A stretch of DNA of 64,000 bases. Origin: Amyloporia xantha. Taxonomy: Eukaryota; Basidiomycota; Agaricomycetes; Polyporales; Adustoporiaceae. The notes below the pieces were generated by a model. It was not told where the DNA came from, did not search any database, and saw nothing but the letters and a program-made list of their open reading frames with translations. Shown here one piece after another: positions 22,760-34,159 of this stretch. Every line of letters begins with the position of its first letter. Position 1 is the first letter of the stretch. Location of the stretch: NCBI GenBank assembly GCA_036971615.1, contig JAYKKR010000004.1:2378421-2442420 (forward strand). The letters are read 5' to 3'. A program made the position numbers and the translations under genes.

Positions 22760-23843
22760 GCGTCGCCGGGATGCGCGTTCACCACCTCATCTCACGCTGC
22801 ACATCCATTGCCCGTGAGCATTGATCTGATAGAGGGCTCCGCCTTGCGTGCGAATCCGACAGGTGCGGGGCTCAAACGCACAGTGCCTGCAGCCCGTGAT
22901 GTGAGTGCAGACGAAGGTGTGTCACGCGTAAAGCAACACCAATGCTGACGTTTTTGAACTGGTCTCTCCCCACAGGAGTGTCAACCTCCAGCGGGCCAGT
23001 GAGGCCGGCAGATGCAGCGCCCAAACACTCAGTGTCCGACGTCCGCAATGCCAACACGGATAGTGAGTCAGACGGCAAGCCGAAGGTGAAGCGCAATTGG
23101 AACGTGACACTGGTGATGCTCGCAGGGCCCACCCTGCTACACTCGAACAATCGCGCGCTGACATCGCGCTCGATCCGGCGCAACCGTGCACTGCTGGCAT
23201 CGGCCAAGCTGCTCACTGTGTGGCGGGTGTTCTCGCACCTCGCGACACAGTGGCGGCGCATGCGCCCATCGTCGTGCATTGTGCTCATTGAGCAGCTGCA
23301 GCTAATTCAGCACAGGCTCCGTGTCATCCTTGCCGGGCAGCTGTTCTGCAAACTGTGGCTGGGGTGATCAGCCATTGAATCAAGCAGGTGGAATTGTGGT
23401 AAGTTACCTTCCTATTCATCACACTCTCCCCACTGACAATCATGTGCCATGGTGTGTGAGCAGACAAATGGATGTGACAAGGCATGTCTGTTCATCCAAC
23501 ATGGGATGTAGATGGCTGAGGGGCTCTGGCTGGACATCTGCTTGTATATTCAGTTTGTTTTCATGGATGATAAGTATGTTTATCTAAGTACTAGGTATTA
23601 TCATATTGTGGATCTGTACAGTAGACAAGTACAAAATGAACAAAATTTGGAAAATTTGGAAAATTAGAGGTTCAGGTGGTTCGAACCAGTTATGAACCTG
23701 AACTGAACCTGCCGAACCGGTTCAGCAGGTTCAGTTCAGGTTCAGGTTCAGGTTCGGGCATATGCATGCAGGTTCAGTTCGGGGTTCGGCCAAAATACCT
23801 GCCGAACCGAACTGAACTGAACTTAGGAGACGCTAAACATTAT

Positions 23844-24376
23844 AAAGCAGCACAATATATTCTTCGTTATTTGAACGGCTCACGTTCACTTCGGCTTTGC
23901 TACAAAGGCAGCGGATTATCTGGACTCATAGGTTATTCTGACTCTGATTGGGCTGAGAACAAGGACGATAGGCATTCAACTAGTGGCTTTGTCTTCTTCA
24001 TGGCAGATGCTGCTATTTCATGGGTCTTGCAGTGACAAAAGACTGTCACTCTGTCTTCAACAGAAGCAGAGTACATGGCATTGTCCAACTCTTGTCAACA
24101 ATTAGCCTGGCTTCGGACTCTTCAGTCTGAGATTGGTTTTAAGCCGCAAAATGCCACACCTTTATGCATTGATAATAATGGTAGCATTTTTCTTGCGGTT
24201 AATCCAGCTCATGACAGAAGAACCAAGCACATTGATATTCGGTACCACTTTTGCAGAGAGTTCATTGAAAACGGTCATGTTGATCTTTTCTTTGTACCTA
24301 CTGCTGAGCAAAGGGCCATCAGCAAAAGTGCAGATTCCAGATCTACGCTGGCTAGGTTTATAATCACGCGGGGGGT
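23844..24376 (+). pseudogene. Copia RNase H domain
   Basis: The RT frame resumes after the hAT-like insertion with YKAAQYILRYLNGS. It then encodes the Copia RNase H motifs: SDSDWAENKDDRHSTSG, SSTEAEYMAL, and HDRRTKHIDIRYHF. An in-frame TGA at 24,033-24,035 replaces the serine expected between WVLQ and QKTVTLSSTE. The frame reads into the LTR. Confidence 0.9.
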
Positions 24377-24377
24377 A

Positions 24378-25100
24378 TGTCACACCCAGGTAAACTCAGA
24401 TAAGGGAATACAAACTGTACCCAGCCTTGTACAGGTAGACATGGTAGTAACAGCACGATGTACGTATATATTGTCCGCTAATACAGATGCCAGAATGGCA
24501 AGGAGAATACCATTTCAGGCATCCTCGAATATGAGCAACACACACACAGCAGAATATATACATCAGCACCATAGATATATTGAACTAAATGACACGCGTC
24601 CCTATACACTCCTCCGAGACGCAATAGGTAGAGAGGTGTCCATACTTAAGTCAGCGCTAGCAGTACGAGGCGAAAGGAAATCCATGGATATGCATAGCAT
24701 GGCGTATTTTTTGAGCAGTAAACGATCCTCGCTATGCGACGCCCGGGCCCGTTCAGAGTAATCTGGTGGAGGCGGCAGGGTGATCCTGTCGGCTGTGTCA
24801 GGTCCTGCAGCACAGAAGGCCCGAGGTTGCGTCCGATAGATAAAGTATTAATCATATATGAATACAGACAGCCCGTGCCGGATAGGAACTATAGCGTGTA
24901 ACCGAGCGGCGAGCAGAGGAGGCAAGACTTCAAGCTTCAGAGGTGAAGACAGGCCACTGGTGGCACGTCCACAGACGGCGGCGGCGCTTGTAACTCAGAT
25001 TCGATGTCCGATATAAAAGACGCCCGCCTGCTCAACATCGCATCTTATCAACGTTCCACTATCTGATCTCCCAGCTGCGACCGTGGCGGAGAGCTTCAAA
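24378..25100 (+). repeat. 3' LTR of the Copia element (right end uncertain)
   Basis: It starts TGTCACACCC directly after a G7 polypurine tract. A TATAAAAG box sits near 25,012, suggesting the U3/R boundary lies about 25-30 bp downstream. No duplicate LTR exists in the window, so the end is not fixed. Confidence 0.55.
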
Positions 25101-26808
25101 AACGTCGTTGTATGCAAACCTGAAAACGACGGATGTAGTGAGACTAACTGTGAGTTTTCATATGTATATATGCTATTTTGTAAGCACACCGTATATTGTT
25201 TACCGCATATATGCGGTATTTTACCTCCCCCCTTTTAGCGTCTACATTTATGATGCGTCTGCGAGTTTAGTACATACCCAGAAGAGGATCAAGGGTGCGC
25301 TGCGAGCCCAAGGCGATGGATGTCTGATCGCGGAAATTCATGACGTAACAAGCGTCTCTCAAGGATGCAGCATCTGACCTGGTGCGAGACTTTCATAGTA
25401 GCTCTCTCGTGGTCTCATCAGTATCCTATTTTTTGTTATCAAGTGACAGGGAATTCGACAATGAGACATTCTATTATCCCATTGTGCCGCCTTTCGAGAA
25501 TTATAATGTTGCGGACAAACAATACCATTGTGTGGTAGGATAAGTGAGTGTTGAAATCGTCATAGTGTCGTGTTGATGAATATGAAGTAGCATGGACGCT
25601 GCGGATGTGTCGGCATAAGTGATGATGGGTGAGTCTTCCATAGTACTGTGGCTCATGCTCTGATATATATCAGGTCTTATCATGGCGATGTGCGTGTGCG
25701 TGGACGTGCATATGATGCGGACATCTTGCAAGCTGAAGGGGCGCCCATTGATTCTTGCTCAGCTCTCTGGTTGTCTACGCCCTGATGATTCTGTGCTCTG
25801 GGGACTCGTGCAAAGGACTCTGCGGCTCTTGAATGTTTGTCTGGTTGGTTTCATTGCTCGGCCATAGGCTTGTATCGGAACTACTCGGACTCTTGTGGTT
25901 CACTCAGGCAGATCGTGGGCAAGTTTTTGAAAGGTACCCGAATTGTGATTCCGTGATTGTGAACGCTGTGTGCTGTATGACTGCTGTGTATTACTTTTAG
26001 AGAGAAATTTTTATATGCATTTATTTATTTCCATATATATCACAAAGCTATGATTTGTACACGGCGCGCCAGTACGGGCAATTGACCAACAGTCATTGCC
26101 CCGAGCCAACAGGCAATGCCTGATGCGGCGTGCGGGTTGCGCAGGTTAGTACACGCAATATATTAGACCTCCGGACCTTGCGGTAATTGTCCAGACTCGA
26201 TGGGACATTGCCCAGACTTGCCCGGGCTGTTAGGAAAGTTGTAGTTCTCTGGAGCTGCCAGATATCGCGGGGCAACCTTGACACCAGTCCGTCGGAGGTT
26301 GTCCCGAATGTTGGGCGTTGATATTGTCAGTTCTGCGCAGATCTCGAGTCTGCACTTTTGCTGATGGCCAATATCCTTACTAAGAATTTATCTTTCTCTA
26401 TTCATGAGAAATTTGTACATAGTCTTGGACTAGAGTAGTTAGCGACTATCTAGTTGAGTGGGAGTGTTGAATGATCAGTTTCCAACTGTAGTAGTCGCAC
26501 TTCCATACTTGGTAGTCAGTACTTACTCATTTCTATGATGTTCTATGATGTTCCATAGTATGTTCTTGTCTTACTTCATAGGCTCCACTTTCTTACTAAG
26601 AAATCTCCACTATGATTTCATTATGACTTCATATCTTACTCAGATATTCTATAGGTTTCTAGATATGATTACTAAGGTGCCTTTCATGCATATATATAAG
26701 CCAGGCCTTACAGCCCACTAGAATACAAGACGGACTAGCCTCCTCTCCTCTATAGTCTGCGCTCGACAGATATGATCTGAGAGAGCCCAGAGATGAGAAG
26801 CGAGCGGA
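25101..26808. other. Intergenic stretch without recognisable gene
   Basis: I read this region on both strands and found only short open frames without family features. Local oddities are an AT-rich stretch near 25,985-26,050 and a GC-richer part (26,080-26,330) with repeated TTGCCC/GGGCAA-like words. Nothing can be assigned. Confidence 0.5.
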
Positions 26809-26810
26809 CA

Positions 26811-29497
26811 CATCAGGAAAAACCCTATTGGTCCCAGGCTGCTCTAAGAGCATCCTAGAGTATCTGGGAGACCTCAGAGCATTCAGACTACTCAGAGTAG
26901 CCAGAGTGCTCTCAGACTACGTCGACATGAGATTTATTTCTCAGGTTAACCCAGAGTGACCTCAGAGTTCTCTGAGAGCACTCTGACATGAGCCTGAGTG
27001 GTCTTTTGTCGTCTCTCAAACTTCTTGTTTATTTGTATTCAAGCACTCTTAAAGTCATATTATTTGTAATGAGAAACAGCCATATATTCATAGATAATAT
27101 ACACAAAAAGAATCTAGTACTAGCAGCCATAATAGCGACCTGCAGTGAGGCATACAAATAATAACTGTCAGAAAATCCTAATAGCATGTTCAGTATACAC
27201 CAATAAGAAAAGTAGAGCTAAGACGTACACAAGATTGACAGAGATAATCTGCTCATTTTGGACAAAATGTAAGGGAATCTGATAAATGGATTCAGACAGA
27301 AGCGAACGACTTACATGACATAACTGTAATCAGAATCACAATTCACCATTGCCCATGTCTGTAGATACAGTCATGAATTTAGTCCAGCTAAGATATGGAG
27401 AAGCAAATGGACGACTTACAGGCCAGGAGTATTCTCACTGATATACATAACTCACCAATAATTGCAAGTCGTAAGGAAACATAGATTCACACTGAGTACA
27501 TGCTATATCTGAAATATATTGGGCATGTCAGCCTGCAAGAGCAAGACAAATAGAACTTACATTGTTTCACTGTCATACGACAACAGCCAACAGTCAACAG
27601 CCAACATTCATAGATGGTTATTTCAATGCTGATATTACCAGTGGATAGAAAGAGTGTCAGTTATTCATAAATTCAAATGGAAGAAAGAAGATATGGACTT
27701 ACCTGTGTCTGCAATAACCAACTTACGACCCATGCGCTCTGCCAGCGCATCATCATATCCTGAGACAGAACCAGTCAGAGTCCAAGAAATACAGCAACAA
27801 GCTACATGTACACCAGAGAGCAGAAGAACAGTGGATATGAAAGCTGAAGCAAACAGAAATAGTGAAGTGGCAAGGAAGGAGACGAAGCAGAGTGGTTGTT
27901 GAGGAAGAAGAGACGCAACGACCATGACTGCTTAATTTGGTCAGAGTTTGACGTGGCAGACTGACACCTGTTTTGGGAACCCAGGTTTAGGGTTAGCAGA
28001 GACTTGGGCGCATTTGCCCTACAAGTTCTCCTCAGCTGTTCCTCCTAGCTGCTACTGCTTGATATCTATTAACTGTACTATCTTGGATCTAAAATACTGT
28101 GACTAGGGACTCTATCTTAGTACCTGTGGCTTTGGGGTTTGTCTAGTTCACTGGGACTTGACTGAGCTTAGACGGTTGTTCTGTCCCTGCTCTGCACTAT
28201 CTGGTAACTCATGTGAGTCCTCCTTCTCTCTTCCTTATTCTCCACTCTTGGAGAAGAGTCTCAGGGCTGTCCCATCCTATTCTGTGAAGGTATGAAGGAG
28301 TTCTGGGAGATATTGAAGGGTCTTGGATGGAATGGGCGCTTTTTTGCGATTTTGATTGGGAGATATCTAGGGATCCAATGTGAGTTATCCTTTCGCTTTT
28401 ACACCATTCTATTCGCATTGTCAAGCCCTTCCAGACGAGCCCTTGCTCATCCAAATCTGTCCACTCCTTCCTCCTCTATTTCTCTTTTTCATCAAAAACC
28501 TCATCTTGTCCATATCTCAGGAACCCATGGACGGTTTTCTTTGATTGTTGGATAGAATGAAAGCCCTAATTGCAGGCTTTCAGACGATATATACATTGGT
28601 GGGTCCGCATCCAGTGGTTTTCGTTCTATGGTCGCATGTTGAACGACCTCCTCCTCATGCTCCCATTCCTCATGTGCGTCCTTCTCTATCTATTCCTGCA
28701 CTGATATATCACATTATTCAACTATCTAACACTCCTTTACCTCCCCATTTATCTAGTTACAGTCTCTTTCATTGGCAAGAGTCCAGATTCTCAATTCTGA
28801 GATGTGTCTTACTCTGTTTGACCTTTGACCTTTGACCTCTGACTTTTGACTGTTAACCGTCAGTGAAAGGAAGACCTTGTGGATGTATGGAGTGAATATG
28901 AATGAAGGAGAGGAGATGACTGTAGCTGCACAGAGGTGAGTACACGTATTATATCCCTACTTTTGCTCCTTTCTGATACAAGTATGCTCTTTCTTCTTTC
29001 TCTCACCACTATATTCCTGCTATTCAGCAGCTCTTTGTGCTAATTCTGTATGAATGTACATTTCTTATTTCAGTACTCCATTTTAGCCAGTACGACAGAT
29101 CGCCTTCACATGTATTTAACTTAAATCATTCTAATAAAACCTATAAAGTGAATAGAATGATAGTAAGTAGTAGGATACTATAGCTATTTCATAGCCAGTA
29201 GAAAATATAGCTCAAATAATGCATATCAGAGATGCCAGCAATTTATTATGCAAACAAGTGAGAAAACAATCTATTTGCATATTATACTGTTCAGAAATAA
29301 TGTATTATAGCTTTATAAATATACTACTGTCTCACAAAGAAACACAAGCTAGCCTAGGATGCTCTGAGAAATCTAAAATATCTCAGAGAAACTCAGGTTT
29401 ACCTGAGATGCTCTGAGATAACCTGAGCTACTCTGGGAAACCTCATATATCTCAGAGCACCCTAGGTTACCTCAGAGAAAAAGTGTTTTTCCTGATG
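26811..29497 (+). mobile_element. CATCAGG-family element C (2.7 kb), most complete copy
   Basis: The ends are CATCAGGAAAAACC and the complement of CATCAGGAAAAACAC, flanked by CA on both sides (26,809-26,810 and 29,498-29,499). Subterminal CTCAGAG repeats fill about 26,850-27,000 and 29,350-29,480. It is the uninterrupted homologue of element D in opposite orientation, and so shows where E entered D. The interior has several donor-like GTAAGT sites on the minus strand, each preceded by a short G/C-richer block, suggesting relics of a gene with very small exons. I find no transposase. Confidence 0.85.
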
Positions 29498-29499
29498 CA

Positions 29500-30085
29500 C
29501 GAGAGGACACAGACACCGACACTGACACCTAAGGCTCACAAGAAGTCACGGAAGCAAGCAAGCTATATTCGAAGGAGGCCGTCATGGATCGCGCTGGCCG
29601 AGTATGTACGTATCTGTACTACGGCGCTTAGCATGCGAACATCTACTCTAACAATTTGTGTGCAGACGGCTACATGAGTGGACGGCGACAGACGAGAGGA
29701 GGGGAGAGCGCGCGTGACCGGACAGTGGCAGGGTTGCGAGGGGTGCTGAAGCTCAGACCGAGTGAGTAGGCGGGTGCGAGAACGTATGACGATGCGCCGG
29801 GAGCGTACTTGAACTCCCTCAGTAGTACGCCAGAGACGACGGGCGCGGTCCACGGGTGAGTGTGGATGTGCCAAGAAGCAGTGGGAGCAGCTTTCTCGAG
29901 CCGTGAAAGTGTACCCCCCGCCATGCCGGACGCGAACGCTCGCCCGCACGAGTGCGCTATGGACAGCAAGCGCGCTGTTACAAGTCGATAGGATCCAGAA
30001 CGACGAGGGTCGAGACACGGCCCCCGTCAGCCTGTCCAAGTCCGGATCCGGATTCCACAGCTTGACTCATATTTATTATTGCCGT
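29500..30085. other. GC-rich segment, no gene recognised
   Basis: A 158-codon open frame lies on the minus strand (29,563-30,039). It has no recognisable motif, and composition alone could explain it. The segment sits between element C and the second R1 copy and may be a remnant of ancestral single-copy sequence. Confidence 0.35.
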
Positions 30086-30089
30086 CCAG

Positions 30090-30597
30090 GGACACTACCC
30101 ATGGAATAGCGTCCCAGGATGCTATTCCGCGGGTTCATCATATCTTCTTTGTCATCAATCAAAGACAAATTATCCCTGAATAGGGTTCCTGTTCCTTGGG
30201 TTTTGCTGTCTTTATGTAAATTAGTGGTGCGTGTTCATGGAATAGCGTCCTTGAATGCTATTCCATGGTTTCCACTCATCTTTGTTATCGATACTCAATG
30301 GTTCCTAACCATGGAATAGCATCTGTGAACACTATTCCACCATTTCATCATGTCTTTGTCTTTGCCTGTCAATGCCATTACATCACGGAATAGCATTCAA
30401 GGACACTATTCCGTGGTTTCTGCTCACTTTGCCTATGTACATTTAAGGTCCGTAACTTTTTGTCACTTGTCAATTCATGTCAGTCGAAGGTGCATATTTA
30501 TGGAATAGCATTTCTGGTCGCTATTCCATGGTACACCACTTAAGATCCCTAGGAAAACCCTAGATTTACCCCAACCCATTTAGAAAAACTCCCTATA
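30090..30597. repeat. Hairpin-rich repeat R1, copy 2
   Basis: This copy matches about 160-562 with the same order of GGAATAGC...GCTATTCC hairpins and high identity. Substitutions in stems and loops differ between copies while the half-sites are kept. At about 30,598 the sequence departs from copy 1, directly after the CCCATTTAGAAAAACTCCCT stretch and TATAAT that also mark the start of R2. Confidence 0.75.
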
Positions 30598-31956
30598 ATA
30601 CTTACGGAATATAACAACGGTTAGCTCACCCTTACCTTCATATACTCCAATACTCACTTACTTATAAATCACTCCTATACACTTACTACCTTTACCTCAA
30701 TTACTATTACATTCCTTATAATATCTAATCTTACCCCCAATACGCACTCTACCCATATTATTCACCAATACTCTCTCAAATATCCAACTCATCTATACTA
30801 TATATTCTACCTCCACTTTACTTCTTATTATTCCTCCTGACTCACCTTCATATTACTTTCTATGCACTCCAATACTCACTTATAACTCACTCAATCTTTA
30901 TCTTATTATCTTATATCACCCAATACTTCCACTCACCCACCCTCACTCCAACCAATATCTTTATTCAATCTTACCAACATATCCAATATTCTCTCCAACT
31001 ACTTCAATACACACTCACTTATCATATTACTTTAAATCCAAAACTCTCAACTATATTCTCTGTCTTTCTCCTCATTATTCTCTCAATCACCCACTCTGAT
31101 CAGAAATACTCACTCTTTTTCACTCCTTCAATTCATTATCTTCACTTTACTCTGTCTCACTATCTCCCCTTACTATCCACCACTCTCACTCATTTTCTTA
31201 TTGTCACAATATCTTCTCAATCATATTTCACTCAAATACATCCAAGTCTGTCTTGTCTCTCAAACCTGCCATGTATCTTGAACCACCTCATTCACTTTCT
31301 GACATTTCATCTCATTTATTATCACTACTATGGTCACCTTCTGTCTGCCTCACATCCATCTCACCAAGTATGAATCATATTTGTGCACCATATTGTAATA
31401 TATCCTCTATCGATAACTCCAGTGGCCTTCAATTCACAGTACTCACTTATTAGCCTGCAACATTATTCTAAATGTCAAGTGGGCTAGTCCCTTTGCAAGT
31501 TGCATATCCAGTCTATGTGCATATGATAATATGACTTCCGTATATTGAACCAAGCTTGACAGACAGCAGGTATTCATATCAAGTAAGAAGGTTGGAGTTC
31601 AATGCTGGCTTTAATCCCAATCATATATGACACTTTATATTTGAATGCTTCAATCAAGTTGACATTGTTGAAGGCAAGCTTATGATGATATTTGCTCCCT
31701 TTATTCAGACATGCCATATTACTTTCACTTATTGAAGGAAGCCTTATAGACGGAAGGTATTCATGTTGAGTAAAACTATTGGAGTTTGATTCAATACAAA
31801 ATATAATAAGCTAATAAACATTTCAATGTCTGGCTTTAATCACAATATATAGTAATTGAATGCCTCCATTGACATAAGAAAGTAAAAGAAAACAAGTGGA
31901 TATTATTGCAGACAAACTGTTTACAAATATTAAAGTTTTCATGCACCTATGAATAC
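30598..31956. other. AT-rich, pyrimidine-biased spacer
   Basis: Positions 30,598-31,240 are C/T/A-rich with very little G on the plus strand, built of loosely repeated words such as ACTCACTTA and CAATACTC. Positions 31,540-31,650 and 31,730-31,840 are diverged direct repeats (GGTATTCATRTYRAGTAARA followed by a TTGGAGTTYRATTC block). No gene is visible. KDZ element 2 begins at 31,957. Confidence 0.55.
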
Positions 31957-32420
31957 GAGCCCGTTCAGTCATATTCACCTGACTCATAGGATATATATGG
32001 TTGACAATGTGCCCTGACCCAAGGGACGCCGGACGTCGGCCGACGCTGCAGCAGGGCCTTGAGATTCAGGCTCGGCCGGTTGCTCTCACCACTATATAGG
32101 CTTACAGGCTCGCGCGATATACTCTGCTTGTCCGCGACAATTCCTCCCTGTCTCCCTGGCTCGGCCGAGGCACTGCTGTTCCCTGTCCTGTAGCCTCGCG
32201 CGATGTGCTCTGTTTTTCCGCGACAATTCCTCCCTGTCTCCCTGGCTCGGCAGAGGCAGAGCTGTTCCCTGTCCTGTAGCCTCGCGCGATGTGCTCTGTT
32301 TTTCCGCGACAATTCCTCCCTGTCTCCCTGGCTCGGCCGAGGTGCTGCTGTCCTCTGTCTGGCAGGCTTGCGCCATGTGACATTTTCCTTGGCGACAATT
32401 GCCCACTGGCTGCCCCTGTC
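31957..32420. repeat. Left terminal repeat array of KDZ element 2
   Basis: After the terminus come about three and a half tandem units with an 86-bp period, seen as CCGCGACAATTCCTCCC at 32,132, 32,218 and 32,304, with a decayed copy near 32,390. Each good unit holds CTCGCGCGATRTRCTCTG and CCGCGACAATTCC. The unit differs in sequence from that of element 1 but has almost the same period. The arrays probably serve as transposase or accessory-factor binding sites. Confidence 0.82.
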
Positions 32421-32948
32421 CTCCCACCAAAATCGCTTGCAGGCGGACAGCTTCACACTGTGGGGACTATCAAATTGCAAGTGAGTCTTGCCCATGTTTT
32501 ACTCATGTACATGCCATCATCTGCCTGCACCACGGACAATTAGTTGCCAATACTCGCGGCTCTCGCGCAAAACAATAGTGAAGATCGCGACTGGCAGAGT
32601 TCACCATAGAGACCTCGCGAGAGCATATTCACCCCGGGAATACAACCCATACTAAACTCTGCCAGTTCGTCAAGTGGCTCGCGACCATAAGCACCATTAA
32701 ACATCAATGGATAAACGGTGCAAGAGCGCCACCGCGAGTTTGGGAAAGTCCATCGCGCAGTCGATGCGCGCGAGCACGACAACTCCACTCAGGCTGTCGC
32801 GACCATGGCCACTTGTAGCAAAAGGCCCCGTTATGTGTATACTGCCGAAGTGACTAATTTCATAACTCAAACTAGGGTACATACCAAGCATACAGGAGGT
32901 GAACTTCATGGTAAATGTGCAGGAAAAAGTACATGGCTAAAGTCGCGT

Positions 32949-34159
32949 CTACTCGGGAGGACCGTCCTCGTGCTCGTCCCAGGACGGAGACCCATGCACC
33001 CACAACTTCGTCTCCACCTTGGAAATCCTACTTTTTATGCTCGTTGTGCTCAGGTGCTGCCGAATTCCCCGCTCCAACAAGAGGATGTCGTTGAGCGCGT
33101 CGATGTCATGGTCGACCGCGATCAATTGGTCGCGAGCGTGTCGCCGCATGTCGCGGAGATATGTGGCCTCGGTCGCGATAGGAAATCCTATGCTGGATGA
33201 ATGGTTGAATCAAAAACATGAAACATTTGCCCACCATTGCTAATTTTATCCTTGATATGCGCGTAGCGCGCGGCGAGAGAAGTAGGTGGCAAAGGTGCTA
33301 CTTCCCGAGATGACCTGCCGCGACATCATCGCAGCGCGGAGCGTCATGGACGTCAGGGGCAGAATCTGTATTTCTCGTCTCGACTTGAGGAGCACTTCTG
33401 GAATGGCCTTCGTCCACAATGCATTCAATTGTGCTGTGGGTATTGAAGTTTTCGTGACGCTCCCCACCCTGCCTCTTGGTTCTGGCCTCAGCGCTGATGC
33501 GGGCGACTACTTGAGGTTCTTCATCGAAGTCATCGCTAAGATCGTCAAGAAGGATGGGCGACCGTTCGCGACTGCGCTCTGTTCCTGTATATCAGAGGTT
33601 CGCCCTATGTTATTATATCAAATGGAACACACTTGCCTTCACTCCCATGGCGTTCCATAACCTCCATAGCCTCCTTCAACACGCTTTTTAGGCCGACAGG
33701 TGAGCGGTCACGGTAGAATGCTACAATCAATATCAGTTCAATCCAAAGAGGAACTTCCTCACACACTCTGATGGACAATATTGTTGTGAGTTGGAACAAT
33801 TCCCGCGGCCGCGTCGGGCACGTCGAGGTCGAGGTCGCGGTCGAAGTCGAAGTCATGGAGGTCGCGGTCAAGGTCGAGGTCGCGGTCCAGGTCGAGGTCG
33901 TGGTCGAGGTCGATTGGGGTTCGCGCGCGGTTCAAATCTTCACGCCAATGCTAGATAAGTGCCCATTCCATGTGGATATGAGGACATACCTGGATCCAAA
34001 TCAAAAAAATCCAAATCAATCGGGGTGCGTGCGCGGCCACCCGAGTTCTCGTCTCGGGGCACTGAATCGCGGTCTTCAAGATCGGAAATCAGTCGTATTA
34101 ACATCAGCCACAAAGTGGAGATCGCGATCACTGTACTCACCTCTAGTCATAAGAGTTCC
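32949..34159 (-). pseudogene. Gene A2 (LD-repeat protein), 3' part, cut by element 1
   Basis: A minus-strand reading encodes an acidic low-complexity tract of alternating Leu-Asp and Arg-Asp (around 33,800-33,930) preceded by TPIDLDFFDLDPG with a donor-like GTATGT. Downstream is a helical segment (AVDHDIDALNDILLLERGIRQHL) that aligns with gene A1 of element 1 (RIEEDIDVANAILKLHQPI), ending at 32,949. The 5' portion is missing here because element 1 begins at 34,160; candidate upstream sequence lies at 52,478-52,950. Function unknown. Confidence 0.55.
34153..34159. repeat. Target-site duplication of KDZ element 1, left copy
   Basis: GAGTTCC directly precedes the left terminus and is repeated directly after the right terminus at 52,471-52,477. 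If one more base is included the match is 7 of 8; Zisupton-type elements are known for 8-bp duplications. Confidence 0.7.

Larger units (their letters stand above)
20199..23835. mobile_element. hAT-like element with 8-bp target duplication
   Basis: The terminal inverted repeats are TAGTGTCTCCTAAGTTC at the left and the complement of TAGCGTCTCCTAAGTTC at the right. The 8-bp duplication AACATTAT flanks both ends (20,191-20,198 and 23,836-23,843), and removal restores the Copia frame. The subterminal regions are crowded with GGTTC/GAACC and GGTCC repeats. TAG-type ends and 8-bp duplications fit the hAT superfamily, but I cannot find a transposase catalytic domain. A short exon-like ORF (20,499-20,642, MDGRPKDTAAMVWYHYK...) followed by GTAAGT could be an N-terminal remnant. 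Element B is nested at 20,729-22,759. Confidence 0.88.
18560..25100 (+). mobile_element. Ty1/Copia retrotransposon, 5' truncated and twice interrupted
   Basis: The remains run from a proline-rich linker upstream of reverse transcriptase, through RT, to RNase H, a G-rich polypurine tract (24,367-24,375) and a 3' LTR beginning TGTCACACCC at 24,378. Gag, protease and integrase are absent because the copy is cut at the palindrome junction near 18,560. A solo LTR (19,751-20,106) and a hAT-like element (20,199-23,835) are inserted in the coding region. The LTR end near 25,100 is a guess because no second LTR is present. Confidence 0.88.

Noticed and set aside
22942..23367. 141-codon ORF as the hAT transposase
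   Set aside because: It lacks the hAT catalytic motifs, dimerisation domain and BED finger; left only as an unassigned ORF inside the element.
29563..30039. 158-codon minus-strand ORF as a host gene
   Set aside because: No recognisable motif, no introns, and a GC-rich context where open frames of this size occur by chance.
31965..32495. ORF with repeating RARETGRNCRGKTEH units as a possible repeat protein
   Set aside because: It is translation of the left terminal array of element 2, adjacent to the element end, with no start or splice context.
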